A stretch of DNA of 60,111 nucleotides from an uncultured Prevotella sp. (GCA_944319945.1 CALUFN010000009.1:1-60111); one strand, 5' to 3'. Positions 25,506 to 34,561 are shown, numbered from the stretch's first letter. Numbers and translations are program-made. The notes: a model not told the origin generated them from the letters alone.

Positions 25506-26900
25506 TTATCGTTCAACATGCACGTCAAGTACTTCCGGGAGCACATTGCGTACTTCTCCCCATTCAACCGCACGCGTCAGCGGCGGCAACGGTGACTGAA
25601 GCATAAGTTCGGCATCGGCCAAATCTGTTGTGGTGACGGTCACCGTATATTCCCGACGATACGAATTGGTTTCCGTCCATTCTGCTGCAACGCCGAGCGT
25701 ATAGCTGTTGCCGGCAGCAGCCGTGACGTGGCCCTTCACCGTTTCGCCATTAGTGTATCCGTTCTCAAAGGCGATGCCGGCAGTCGTAAGCGGGTCGATG
25801 TTCCAAGTTGCGGTACTGCCAGTTACACCGTCAAGTCCGTCAAGAGCAAACTCAAACTGCGCTCCCTCCGGAATTTCTATATTATATGTATTCTCTTCAA
25901 AATCCGCCTTAACGGGAACAGGATAATGACCTATCGGGCTTACCCAACATTGCGCGGTAATGTTCAGTTTCCAGTCATTGATTGTAATATTAAGCGGATA
26001 TATATTATTGCGAGGCAATTCGTCACGTGACGTTGTAGCCTTGTAAACCGTTTCCGGCTTGCCGGCTGTTGTCTCAAGAGTTGTCAGACTAACATTAAAC
26101 GCATGGCCATCGGACGTTTCGTTAACATAAAACGGCTCAACCGTGACAGTTGTCCCGTCTCCTGAAAGATTGGAAGCACTGAAGGTTTTACTCTCATTAT
26201 AAGCCTCTCCGCTTAAAGCCCCGTCACCGAACAATGTCACCTTGTCTGCCCAACCGCCGAAAACCAACTGCGTAACGCTGGCCGCGCTGCTACCACCTAC
26301 GCTAATCAGCACTTTGCTTACAAGGCGGTCGAGCGTTACGGGGATTATGCGCGTCGCGCTTGTGACGTTGAAGTTTTCATTCTTTCCGCTCATCGGAATA
26401 AACCGACCTTCATCGAAATCAATCATGGAAGCAGGGTCGTCTATCACAAAGCTCAATATAGTATTGTCAAACGACGCACCCTCTTGTATTCCGGTTAAGA
26501 TATTCCACAGTTCTCCGTCGGCCGTATAATAATCGAAATTCGCAAAGGCGTAAACATCGTACACGCCGAATGGAAGATCCGTTATCGGCTCCGACAAATA
26601 TTCCGTTGCGCTTGCGTCTGCAGAAAAATCATCGTCGATATATTTCCATGCCACATTGCCGGACGAGTTGACAAGCAACACGCAAATACTATGGATGTTC
26701 TCATTAGGCTCGCCGGCATCTCCGGCTACGTCGCCGTCCGCCCTTGTGCCTACCTTCATCTGCAGCGTGGTTGAAGAACCGTTACGGTCGTCGTCGATTA
26801 CATCCTCCGAACACGAGGCTAATATGACTGCAAACATCGGCAGTATGCACGGCAACAACACTCTTATTATATGTTTATAGCAAACATTCATATTCATCAA
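25506..26900 (-). CDS. Lipidated fimbrillin-family protein (pilus accessory or tip-proximal subunit)
   Basis: A 464-residue lipoprotein with lipobox LASC (Cys30) followed by SEDVIDDD. The segment KVGTRADGD holds Arg53 in the Thr-Arg-Ala context shared by three proteins in this locus, which resembles the arginine processing site of type V pilins. Then comes the Mfa/FimA-like beta-sandwich: SICVLLVNSSGNVAWKYID, LPFGVYDVYAFANFDYY, TLDRLVSKVLISVGG, and LPRNNIYPLNITINDWKLNITAQCWVSPIG, the last a typical fimbrillin C-terminal strand region. The C-terminal about 110 residues add an extra Ig-like domain. Its stop lies 2 bp before the giant adhesin start, suggesting that the two gene products act together near the tip (inference). 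Confidence 0.8.
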   Translation of the reverse strand: MMNMNVCYKHIIRVLLPCILPMFAVILASCSEDVIDDDRNGSSTTLQMKVGTRADGDVAGDAGEPNENIHSICVLLVNSSGNVAWKYIDDDFSADASATEYLSEPITDLPFGVYDVYAFANFDYYTADGELWNILTGIQEGASFDNTILSFVIDDPASMIDFDEGRFIPMSGKNENFNVTSATRIIPVTLDRLVSKVLISVGGSSAASVTQLVFGGWADKVTLFGDGALSGEAYNESKTFSASNLSGDGTTVTVEPFYVNETSDGHAFNVSLTTLETTAGKPETVYKATTSRDELPRNNIYPLNITINDWKLNITAQCWVSPIGHYPVPVKADFEENTYNIEIPEGAQFEFALDGLDGVTGSTATWNIDPLTTAGIAFENGYTNGETVKGHVTAAAGNSYTLGVAAEWTETNSYRREYTVTVTTTDLADAELMLQSPLPPLTRAVEWGEVRNVLPEVLDVHVER

Positions 26901-26960
26901 TATTAAAACTAAGATTAATTAAAGGCATGCCTACATTTAACCGTCATCTGCATAGCTGCT

Positions 26961-28838
26961 TTACTGAGTCGGCCCGAAGGTTATCTCGTCAGGCTGAAGC
27001 AAGACCCAGTTGTTCACGGTAGCCATAACCCTTAACGACGTGCTACCCGGCACGTCGTCGCCGAGCGTGTAAACACTGTTGACCGTGAGCTTGTAAATAT
27101 TGTTGCGCACCACGGCATGCTCCATTACGCCTTCTACGCCGTTGTCTTCGTCGGTATCGCCGGTCAAGTCGTTGCTGTGGAGTATCCACCACGTGTAGTA
27201 GCAGGTTGCGTCTTCGTATGTGCGTACTCCGAACTCGGCAAGAGCCTCACGAGTGGACGAGAAGTCGGCTGCGCCGGCCGTAGCATCGGTAGCGTCAAGA
27301 ACTACGCCGCCGTCTGCACTGAATGAATATCCGCATACGGTCTTCATGTACCGCTTCCACGAAAGGGAACCTTTCTCTATGTCGTTAAGCTCAGTTGCGT
27401 CATCCTTGTCTTGCGCCTGCCTGCCGAGCCAAGCGCCGTATCCAGAAGGGTCGTTTGACGGTATCCGCCCGGCAAGCTCTTTCACATCTCCCCATGTACT
27501 ACAGTTCAACGTACTTTGAACGTCGGAAAAACTGATGCTTCCGGATGCGCCGTAAAACCAGTAGACCATGTCTTCCATCGTGGCGAACAGCTGTCCACCC
27601 AACTCAAAAAAAGTCTTACCGTCGGTATAACCATACTTCGTAAACGAATTATTCACCGTACCCGAAGCCGGAATAAACTTAGCCTTGAACACCACGCCCG
27701 TGTTGTAATATTTCTCGCCGGCATGCTGGTCGCCGCTCGGCGTGATGTTCTCAAGGGTGTAACCTATACGGTTCCACTCCCAACCGAGGTCGTCAGTGAC
27801 TTCATCGCCACTTTGGACATAAGCCGCCCAGTCGTTAGGGTCTTCGGAGTAAGTCGTGTAATAAGCGTCGTACCATTGCGCAGCCGAACCGACATTGGCC
27901 GACGTCTTATCACGGGTGTGCGGGTCGATAACGTAATTCGTGGCTACACCGGCAGGTACGGGAGTCTCATTTCCTAAGTAAGTCACGCTGTTTTCGCCCG
28001 TAGGTACGGCAGGCACGGCGGTCGACACGCGCTTGAGGAAAAAGCTACCGGCCTTATAATCATTCACTATCGCCGCGCCGAGGATTTCCACCTTGCCGCC
28101 CTTATAGTTTTCATCTTCACATGGATATTCCGCTTTTGCTTTATAATCTATGCGGGCGGCCACACGCTCAACGTCGACCGTACATTCAGCGGCAGTTTCG
28201 CTTGAGGTGTTCTCAGATGTCAGTTTCACCTTTGCGTCACTCTCAGAGGTCATAAGGAAGTGGGAGTATCCACTGGTGTTTTCGTTCCATGCCTGCGTCT
28301 GGATGTGGTCACGTACATCGGCAAGGGTCAGGCCTGAATCCTTCCACCAGCCAGAATCATCGTTTTCCGCAAGATTCGCAGCAACGATTACGTTATACTC
28401 GCCGTATTCAAGACCGTCCACCTCCGTGGCAGCAGTGACGTATGTTTGGTCTATATCGTGACCATTCACATTCTGTCCCCTGCCGGCACCAGGAGTGCCC
28501 AACCCCGTAAACTCAATGACTTTGGCTATCTGCGTGGTTCCCTGACTGTTAACGCCATTATCCGCCTTATAGAGGAATGCAACGGCCGAGCTTATCTTGT
28601 TTTCCTCCGCCTGCCCTGCTTCTTGCCCGTCGCCCGTCTCGCCGCCGTCGGGGTTGGCGCGGGTCAGGGGAGCCGACGGCATGGCGAAGCGCAGGGAGAT
28701 GTAGGCGTTGCCGGCATCGCCGCCCTGGGCCGACGGACATGCTGGGTCATCGTCGTCCATGATGCTGCACCCCGCCGTCATCATGGCCAACGACAGGCAT
28801 AGGGCCGCTCCTGACAATATGTTTAGCTTGTATCTCAT
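26961..28838 (-). CDS. Lipidated Mfa1-like fimbrillin, second pilin-type subunit
   Basis: A 625-residue lipoprotein (lipobox TAGC, Cys24). The segment APLTRANPDGGETG carries the Thr-Arg-Ala-type site expected for protease maturation of type V pilins. Features of the Mfa1-like family: KISSAVAFLYKADNG near the N-terminus, DGLEYGEYNVIVAANL, VERVAARIDYKAKAEYP, a long middle with YDAYYTTYSEDPNDW, and the C-terminal HAVVRNNIYKLTVNSVYTLGD, where the donor-strand region is usually found. It lies between the Mfa2-like anchor gene and another fimbrillin. It could be a second shaft subunit or an accessory subunit comparable to Mfa3/Mfa4. Confidence 0.85.
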   Translation of the reverse strand: MRYKLNILSGAALCLSLAMMTAGCSIMDDDDPACPSAQGGDAGNAYISLRFAMPSAPLTRANPDGGETGDGQEAGQAEENKISSAVAFLYKADNGVNSQGTTQIAKVIEFTGLGTPGAGRGQNVNGHDIDQTYVTAATEVDGLEYGEYNVIVAANLAENDDSGWWKDSGLTLADVRDHIQTQAWNENTSGYSHFLMTSESDAKVKLTSENTSSETAAECTVDVERVAARIDYKAKAEYPCEDENYKGGKVEILGAAIVNDYKAGSFFLKRVSTAVPAVPTGENSVTYLGNETPVPAGVATNYVIDPHTRDKTSANVGSAAQWYDAYYTTYSEDPNDWAAYVQSGDEVTDDLGWEWNRIGYTLENITPSGDQHAGEKYYNTGVVFKAKFIPASGTVNNSFTKYGYTDGKTFFELGGQLFATMEDMVYWFYGASGSISFSDVQSTLNCSTWGDVKELAGRIPSNDPSGYGAWLGRQAQDKDDATELNDIEKGSLSWKRYMKTVCGYSFSADGGVVLDATDATAGAADFSSTREALAEFGVRTYEDATCYYTWWILHSNDLTGDTDEDNGVEGVMEHAVVRNNIYKLTVNSVYTLGDDVPGSTSLRVMATVNNWVLLQPDEITFGPTQ

Positions 28839-28844
28839 GTTTTT

Positions 28845-28940
28845 AGAATTTAAAGAATTTAAAGAAGTTACCGCTCGGAAGTTAAAGCCTAACGTATTGA
28901 GGCTTTAACTTTTTACTCTTTTACCTTTCTTACTTTCTCG
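28845..28940. repeat. Word-repeat gap between the anchor and the second fimbrillin
   Basis: Contains AGAATTTAAAGAATTTAAAGAAGTTA, then AAGTTAAAGCC, then TTTTTACTCTTTTACC words. The motif AAAGAAGTTnA...AAGTTAAAGCC is found again at 60018-60080 after the GH3 gene. Confidence 0.6.
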
Positions 28941-30047
28941 TCACAGTTCCTCAAACTGTATGCGCTTGCTCCAGCTGAGCACGCTGATGCTGATGTTGAC
29001 GTAAGAGAGGCGACCGCCGCGCAGGAAGATGTCGAGCTGGTAGTCGTAGCCCCGGTCGAGAAATTCCTGCTCAGTGTAGCGGTAGCGGTCTTCGCTGGTA
29101 CGGAGGCGCGAGAGGATGTCGGGCAGGTTGAGCCTTACCACCTCTTCGCCCGAGAGCTTGCTGGTGATGACGAGCCTGCCGTCGTCGGCCGCGTCGTCAT
29201 GATAGATGAGGCGCGAGGTCATGAAGTCGGCGTGGCCTATGCGCCCCACTTCGCCGAGCGGGTTGCCCTCGGCGTCAACGGCGGGCGTGCGGTCGTCGGT
29301 GTTCCACACGGCGTGGGGCGTGTACACTACGGCGTCGGTCTCGTCGAGCGAGTTGTCCCAAAGGATGTGCGAGTTGCGGTCGTAGATGCGCAGGTCGTAG
29401 TCGTCGATGTCCATCTGCGTGGGGTCGTCAAGCTCGCGCAGGGTGACGTTGATCTTCTTCGTGTCGCGCACGAGCGACACCGTGGCGTATGTGGGGTGGT
29501 AAGTGTAGGGGCAGTACACTTGCACCGGCTCGGCCGTCAGGCCGTGCCATAGCGTGTCGAGGGGCAGGCCGTTGTTCACGATGTCGTAAAGTCCGTCGGC
29601 GCGCTGCTGCTTGTCAAGACTTACGTCGAGCGAAGTGATGTCGCTGCCGGCGGTCATCTCCGCGCGCACGAACTTGGCGCGCCCGCTCTCGAGCTGTTCG
29701 GCGTAAGGCCGCTGGCCGGCGAGGGCGAGCAGGCGGTAGCGGCCGGGAGGCAGGTCGGTAATGTGCATGGCGTAAGCCGGACTTGCCAGCGGCGCCATGC
29801 CGTCAGCGTTGCTCTCCTCGTAGGTCTTGACGAGCTTGCCCGACTCGTCGAACACGTAGAGCGTCACCGAACCGACGTGGTCGTTGAACATGTCGGCGCG
29901 CTGCAGGTTGTAATCATACTTGAACGTGACGTAGAGACCGTAAGGACAATCTTCCATATCGTCGGTCATCATGTCACACGAGCCTAACATGCTTACTGCC
30001 AGCATCGACAGCAACAGGGCATAACATTTATTTATCAGGCGGTTCAT
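28941..30047 (-). CDS. FimB/Mfa2-family fimbrial anchor lipoprotein
   Basis: The start at 30047 gives 368 residues with a clean lipoprotein signal (MNRLINKCYALLL, lipobox LGSC, Cys24); the frame extends upstream but without a sensible signal. The family signature after the Cys is CPYGLYVTFKYDYN, followed by DMFNDHVGSVTLYVFDESGKLV and LPPGRYRLLALAGQRPY, typical of Mfa2/FimB, the outer-membrane-anchored end of type V pili that also limits their length. The C-terminal WSKRIQFEEL ending resembles that of the major fimbrillin upstream (SWAKRSQDAEL). It follows the major fimbrillin gene after a 367-bp gap with a strong hairpin. Confidence 0.9.
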   Translation of the reverse strand: MNRLINKCYALLLSMLAVSMLGSCDMMTDDMEDCPYGLYVTFKYDYNLQRADMFNDHVGSVTLYVFDESGKLVKTYEESNADGMAPLASPAYAMHITDLPPGRYRLLALAGQRPYAEQLESGRAKFVRAEMTAGSDITSLDVSLDKQQRADGLYDIVNNGLPLDTLWHGLTAEPVQVYCPYTYHPTYATVSLVRDTKKINVTLRELDDPTQMDIDDYDLRIYDRNSHILWDNSLDETDAVVYTPHAVWNTDDRTPAVDAEGNPLGEVGRIGHADFMTSRLIYHDDAADDGRLVITSKLSGEEVVRLNLPDILSRLRTSEDRYRYTEQEFLDRGYDYQLDIFLRGGRLSYVNISISVLSWSKRIQFEEL

Positions 30048-30074
30048 ATATTTGTGTTTTTTAATTTTCTTTTC

Positions 30075-30302
30075 AGGAGTAGAGGAGTAAAGTGCAAATG
30101 TCTCGCGGCTTCGCTTCGTCACTTTGCATTTGGATTGTTCGCTCTTCACTTATTATATATATAGTCGCCTTTTTCTTGGCGTGTTGTTTCCAGCTTTAAG
30201 GGGTTGCTCCGCCGATGTCGGGGAGACTTGTCTCGCAACGTTGTTGCGCCTTTATCTTGCGGCATTGCGGAGCCGCGCCGTTTAATTGTTGATTTTGAAA
30301 TA
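30075..30302. other. Gap between the fimbrillin and anchor genes: word repeats and a small hairpin
   Basis: Holds GAGTAGAGGAGTAAAG words (about 30077-30092), a GCAAC/GTTGC hairpin near 30235-30247, and no ORF with gene-like features. The neighbouring large hairpin at 30303-30360 is listed separately. Confidence 0.45.
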
Positions 30303-30360
30303 GCGGGGCGGCCAAGCAGCTTAGCCGCTGCTTTCGCCGTTGAGTCTTGGTCCGCCCCGC
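30303..30360 (-). terminator. Large hairpin after the fimbrillin gene, likely attenuator or partial terminator
   Basis: GCGGGGCGG (30303-30311) pairs with CCGCCCCGC (30352-30360), extended by CCAAG (30312-30316) with CTTGG (30346-30350) around a single bulged base. An inner GCAGC/GCTGC pair competes in part. In the minus-strand mRNA it lies 55 bases after the fimbrillin stop and is followed by a short U-rich stretch (CTATTTC). It probably lowers read-through so that shaft subunit is made in excess of anchor and tip (inference), or protects the mRNA end. Confidence 0.7.
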
Positions 30361-30414
30361 GATAAAGAGAATAATAATATAGTGATCTAAAAAGATCCGA
30401 AGTTAAATATACGA

Positions 30415-32268
30415 TTACAGCTCTGCGTCTTGACTGCGCTTAGCCCAAGAGAGGATGTTGATTCTTACGGCGATGTAAGAGTTCTCCGGGTCGTCCCACT
30501 TCTCAGTTACATCGGGCACGTCGGGCGAGCCGATGTTAAGAATCTTGGTGACGTTAATGTCGTACCAGTTGTTGCGCAGCGCGCCCCAACGACCGAGATA
30601 GTCATTTTCGGCATTTTCGCCCGAATATGAACCTGTTCCGATATTTCCGTCAGACGACCACGGTGTCTGTCCGTTGCCGAAGTGCTTGATCCTTACGTCA
30701 TAGTAGGCATAGCCATCCTTATAATAATTAATGGTAAGCGAGGTGTTGATTGCTGCGACCTGTGTTGCGAGAGCTGTGTTAAACTTTTCAAGGCTCTCCT
30801 TCCACGTGATGGTTGCGGGTTCGTCATCGGCATATACCACGGACTTAACAGTTACAGTTCCTGCGTTGTCACCATTTTCTTCCTCGTTAGAGAGGGTTAC
30901 TGTATAGTTTTCAGCCTTGATGGTTCCGCTCGTGATATAAGTTGATTTGTTAGCCTCAACCCATGCTTGGATGCGGCTCAACACCTCGGCCTTTACGCCA
31001 GCGAGGTTATATACGGTAGAAGTATTATTGTTCTCGTCCTTACCAAACGTGTAGAACGAGCCATCAGTGTCAGCACCGGATACGGTCAGTTTAGCCTTGA
31101 TGACTACGGCCGTAGACTGGCGCTCCTGCATGTTTGCAGTATTGAAGGTATTCTCCACGCAGTATCCGGGATTTGTTCCGGTAATCAAAGCCGTGTTGGC
31201 AATTTCCTGACCGCCCTTTACTACGAAGTCGGCTGCGACATAAGAATCGTAGTTCGGGTCAATACCCCAATATGTGCGGTAGTAAGTTGACGGCGACCCA
31301 CCTTCAGCTACAGTCTCGCCGACATTTTGACCAACTGCAGTCGAACCTACGAAGCGGTATTTATCAGAAGCCGTTGCATCTGCGTTATTATAGCTCCACC
31401 AACTGGGGGTGCATGCAACGTTGCGCACTAAGTAAGTCTTCTTATTCGTAACGTTGAATGTCCAGCCTGCTACGGTAACGCCGGTGATAAGTTCATTTCC
31501 TCCGGAATATGTAGGAGTACCGCTAACGGTAACTTTAGCTACGGCACGCTCTACATAGATATCGCCTGCGGGATCGGAAGCGGCTGCGCTTGCATCGGTC
31601 TTTACCTTTGTCTTATCAAGCTCGGCAAGAGTTGACACTGTGCCTCCGTTGGGGTTGGAAGCCCCACCCGCCTTATTAAACAGAGGAGCGTTGCTCATAA
31701 AGAAACCGTTGCCGGTAAGATCGCCGGCATCAGCCACGCTTTGGGCCGTCGTAGTGAAATAGCTGAAATTCTTTCCAGCCAAAGACGTAGAACCGACAGT
31801 GGCAGTTCCGCCCTCACCTACGGTTACCAGTCCGTTGTTGTTCAATATCACAAGGGCATAGAGTTTGTCATTTGTGGCCATAGTAGGCATCGTGATTTCA
31901 GACACGAGCGTACCTCTTGACGTTATTTGGTCGTCTGCATCGGAATAGTTTCCGAACACCGTCGGGTCAAGTTCATACGCGCTTGCGAAAGTCGCGTCAC
32001 TCTCGCTAGTACCCTTAAACAGCAACAGCGTGGCATCCTTTACTTCATACTCCACGGGATCACCGTCGTCAAGATTGACCGACCCACCGTCAGCCGCACG
32101 GGTTGAGGATGCCGGCTGCGTAGGCAGACTTATCGCGAGGCTCACGTAGCCTTTCTCGCCTGCGGGAACGCCCGCACCGCCGCCTTCGCTAACGGCGATG
32201 TCGTCGCTCGAACATGCGCCCAGCGCCAGCGCTGCTAACGCCAAGGGCAAATACTTGAATTTTTTCAT
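30415..32268 (-). CDS. Major fimbrillin of the type V pilus, Mfa1-like lipoprotein
   Basis: A 617-residue lipoprotein with lipobox LGAC (Cys19). Arg57 lies in SSTRAADGG, the expected maturation site where a trypsin-like protease frees the mature pilin. The mature protein matches the Mfa1 layout: YEVKDATLLLFKG, NDKLYALVILNNNG, AVAKVTVSGTPTYSG, TYYRTYWGIDPNYDSY, and a C-terminal fimbrillin domain ending LRNNWYDINVTKI and SYIAVRINILSWAKRSQDAEL. It is first of the structural subunit genes and is followed by the large hairpin, which fits a major shaft subunit. Which of the three fimbrillins forms the shaft is inferred from order and the FimB-like gene after it. Confidence 0.88.
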   Translation of the reverse strand: MKKFKYLPLALAALALGACSSDDIAVSEGGGAGVPAGEKGYVSLAISLPTQPASSTRAADGGSVNLDDGDPVEYEVKDATLLLFKGTSESDATFASAYELDPTVFGNYSDADDQITSRGTLVSEITMPTMATNDKLYALVILNNNGLVTVGEGGTATVGSTSLAGKNFSYFTTTAQSVADAGDLTGNGFFMSNAPLFNKAGGASNPNGGTVSTLAELDKTKVKTDASAAASDPAGDIYVERAVAKVTVSGTPTYSGGNELITGVTVAGWTFNVTNKKTYLVRNVACTPSWWSYNNADATASDKYRFVGSTAVGQNVGETVAEGGSPSTYYRTYWGIDPNYDSYVAADFVVKGGQEIANTALITGTNPGYCVENTFNTANMQERQSTAVVIKAKLTVSGADTDGSFYTFGKDENNNTSTVYNLAGVKAEVLSRIQAWVEANKSTYITSGTIKAENYTVTLSNEEENGDNAGTVTVKSVVYADDEPATITWKESLEKFNTALATQVAAINTSLTINYYKDGYAYYDVRIKHFGNGQTPWSSDGNIGTGSYSGENAENDYLGRWGALRNNWYDINVTKILNIGSPDVPDVTEKWDDPENSYIAVRINILSWAKRSQDAEL

Positions 32269-32324
32269 ACGTCTAAAGTTTAATTTTTTAAAAGAAACAG
32301 ATATTTGATAAATGATTTTTTATT

Positions 32325-32415
32325 GGGAGTAAGGAGTAAAGGAGTAAAGGATATATGTCTTAGGCTTTACCTTTTTACTTTTTTACCTTTTTACCTTTTT
32401 ACTTTTTCACCTTTT
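32325..32415. repeat. GGAGTAAAGG/CCTTTTTAC word palindrome upstream of the major fimbrillin
   Basis: GGAGTAAGGAGTAAAGGAGTAAAGG words on the left, a short core ATATGTCTTAGGCTTTACC, then TTTTTAC words on the right. The same layout with a near-identical core occurs at 33863-33970. Confidence 0.75.
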
Positions 32416-33848
32416 CACTCCACGTTGTCGAGGTTGGTGGCGGCCTCGCCGAGTCCGGCCTGCGCAGCCTGGCGGTAGAGCTCGGCGGCGCGGGCGTCGT
32501 CGCCCTTCAGCTGCCAGTAGGCGGCGCGGGCGTTGAGGGCGTGGGCCGAAGAGCCTGCCTTGTCGAGATAGGGCTTGGCTCCGTCGGCGTCGCCGGTGTC
32601 AAGACGTGTGCAGGCGGCGTTGAGGTTGGCCGTGGGGTCGTCGGGGAACATGCGGACGGCTACTTCCATTATCTCGTTGAACTCGGGCGAGCCGGGCTCG
32701 CAGGTCTGGGCCACGAGATACATCTCCTCTACGGAGAGCAGCTGCGGGCGCGTCTTTACCAGCTCGCGGGCCTCGTCTACGGTGAAGGGGCGTATGGTGT
32801 ACCACACGTGGTAGTCAGAGCGGCGCAGCGCGGGGTACCACGTGCGCAGCATGTAGCGGTAGTCGTCGGGATAGGCCGTCTTTATCTTCCACTCGCGGGC
32901 GTCGGGATCAAGGCGCGCGTCGGCTATTATGTCGAGTATCTCGCTGCCGTGGGCCAGTTTGGAGCGGTCGCTGCGGATGTAACTGACGAGGCCGTCCCAG
33001 TCTTCGGCGGTGTGGCTCACGGTGAACACGCCGGCGTCTATGTCTACGAGCCGGCTCACGTAGTCCTTAAGCGTCTTGGCGCGCTCGCGGGCGAGGTAGT
33101 CGTTGTGCTCGTAGGGACTTTCGGGCGAGGCGAAGCCGTGTATGTCTATCTTCCTTATCGTATAGTTAGGGTCGGCCTTCACTTGGTTGATGGTCCTTAC
33201 GATGCTGTCCAGCTCAGCGGGGTTGCGGCGGTAGTCGGGGTGCAGCTCGGTGCGGTCTACGGGGTAGTCTATGTAAGCCGTCTTGTCTAAGTGTACGAGC
33301 TTGGGGCTTGCCTCGGGGCGCATGTAGACGAGCAGGGGCTTCGAGCGGCGGCTGAGCAGGTAGTCGTTCATGGCGAGGCTGTCGCCGCAGCCGCACAGGT
33401 CTTCGCGTATCCACACGTCGTAGGCGGTGGTGCCGTCGGTTATGGGCACAGCCGCGCTGTAGCTCACGGTCTGCGGCTTGCCGTTGCGCCGGCCTACCAC
33501 GGTGGCCCCGTCGCCGCGTGCGGCAACGCCCGAGGTCTCGCCGCGCCGGTACATCACTTGCTGCCGGCGGCCGTTAATCACTATCTGCGGCATGTCTACC
33601 GTGCCGGCGGCCGTGCGCAGCTGCGGCGTGTAGACCATGCGCTCGTTGACGGGCATGCGGAGGGAGTCAAGATTGAGGCTCATGTCTACGGTGACGCGGC
33701 CCTCGCCGCGGTTTACGCTGACGTCGGTCACGCTGACGGCTCCGCGCCCCATGCGGCTGCCCCGGTCTAGCCTCTGTGCCGCCGACTGGCCGAAGGCTGA
33801 GGCGGCTGTGCCTATCAGGCAGGCTAATGTCAATATGTATTGTTTCAT
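32415..33848 (-). CDS. DUF3868 and OmpA-like domain protein of the pilus locus
   Basis: A 477-residue exported protein with a Sec signal peptide (TAASAFGQ). The N-terminal half (about 35-190) resembles the DUF3868 domain (GAVSVTDVSVNRGEGRVTVDMSLNLDSL, MVYTPQLRT, CGCGDS). The middle (about 195-310) is an OmpA-like region with IDIHGFASPESPYEHNDYLARERAKTLKDYV, where the Gly-Phe-Ala-Ser-Pro and Asn-x-x-Leu-Ala-x-x-Arg pattern matches the peptidoglycan-binding loop. The C-terminus has two TPR-like helices (ALNARAAYWQLKGDDARAAELYRQA). DUF3868 and DUF3575 genes commonly precede Bacteroidales fimbrillin loci, probably making the periplasmic/outer-membrane base. The exact role is unknown. Confidence 0.82.
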   Translation of the reverse strand: MKQYILTLACLIGTAASAFGQSAAQRLDRGSRMGRGAVSVTDVSVNRGEGRVTVDMSLNLDSLRMPVNERMVYTPQLRTAAGTVDMPQIVINGRRQQVMYRRGETSGVAARGDGATVVGRRNGKPQTVSYSAAVPITDGTTAYDVWIREDLCGCGDSLAMNDYLLSRRSKPLLVYMRPEASPKLVHLDKTAYIDYPVDRTELHPDYRRNPAELDSIVRTINQVKADPNYTIRKIDIHGFASPESPYEHNDYLARERAKTLKDYVSRLVDIDAGVFTVSHTAEDWDGLVSYIRSDRSKLAHGSEILDIIADARLDPDAREWKIKTAYPDDYRYMLRTWYPALRRSDYHVWYTIRPFTVDEARELVKTRPQLLSVEEMYLVAQTCEPGSPEFNEIMEVAVRMFPDDPTANLNAACTRLDTGDADGAKPYLDKAGSSAHALNARAAYWQLKGDDARAAELYRQAAQAGLGEAATNLDNVE

Positions 33849-33862
33849 GTCTTATATTTTTT

Positions 33863-33970
33863 TAGGAGTAAAGGAGTAAGGAGTAAGGAGTAAGGAAAAT
33901 ATGTCTTGCAGCTTTACCTTTTTACTTTTCTACTTTTCTACCTTTTTACTTTTCTACTTTTTCTACCTTC
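33863..33970. repeat. GGAGTAAGG/CCTTTTTAC word palindrome between DUF3575 and DUF3868 genes
   Basis: Left arm AGGAGTAAAGGAGTAAGGAG words, core AAAATATGTCTTGCAGCTTTACC, right arm TTTTTACTTTTCTACTTTTC words. It is a sister copy of 32325-32415. Confidence 0.75.
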
Positions 33971-33988
33971 GGATTATTCATTTTTCAT

Positions 33989-34561
33989 TTAGAATACGTA
34001 CATCACGCTGAGGGCGAGCTTCGTAGGGCCGAAGTAGTTTTTATGGCCCGACTTGAGCTTCTCGCCGCAGCTGCCGCAGCGGAACTTGTCGTACTTTATG
34101 TAGTCGTAGCCTATGCCGAGGGCGGCCTCAAGGCTCCAGTGCTTTGACAGGGGCCACTGGTAGCCGGCGGTAACGCCGCCGCCTGCGAACCAGCCTTCGT
34201 AGCGGCGCGTCTTAAGCTCGTCGAACATGCCGAAGGGCATGTCGAGGCCCGACACGTTGAACTGGCCGCCCATCAGGTGGGCACCTACGAACCAGCCGTT
34301 CATGCTCTGGCAGAACCAATACCTGTACTCGGGCATCAGCACCCAGTGGCGCAGGCTCGACTGGTCGCCGCCCGACTGCTTCCACGGGTTGAGCCCGTAA
34401 AAGAGCTGCACACTATGCTTCTTGGCAAACGACGCCTCGATGCCGAGGTTGGGCGTCGTGGTGGCCCAATACAGGGCGTTGGTCTTCAAAGCCACGTCTT
34501 GCGCCATCGCCATATACGACGACAACAGCAGAAAGACACTTAAAAATATTTTCTTAACCAT
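33989..34561 (-). CDS. DUF3575 outer-membrane protein, first gene of the pilus operon
   Basis: A 190-residue exported beta-barrel-type protein: signal peptide ending SYMAMAQ, then VALKTNALYWATTTPNLGIEA, the DUF3575 hallmark, and strands such as SVQLFYGLNPW, HWVLMPEYRYWF, GWFVGAHLMGGQF, and a C-terminal strand KLALSVMYVF ending in Phe. A CGSC pair near residue 160 is unusual for a barrel and may form a disulfide. It is the promoter-proximal gene of the locus and probably provides or helps the outer-membrane base for the pilus (inference). Confidence 0.85.
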   Translation of the reverse strand: MVKKIFLSVFLLLSSYMAMAQDVALKTNALYWATTTPNLGIEASFAKKHSVQLFYGLNPWKQSGGDQSSLRHWVLMPEYRYWFCQSMNGWFVGAHLMGGQFNVSGLDMPFGMFDELKTRRYEGWFAGGGVTAGYQWPLSKHWSLEAALGIGYDYIKYDKFRCGSCGEKLKSGHKNYFGPTKLALSVMYVF

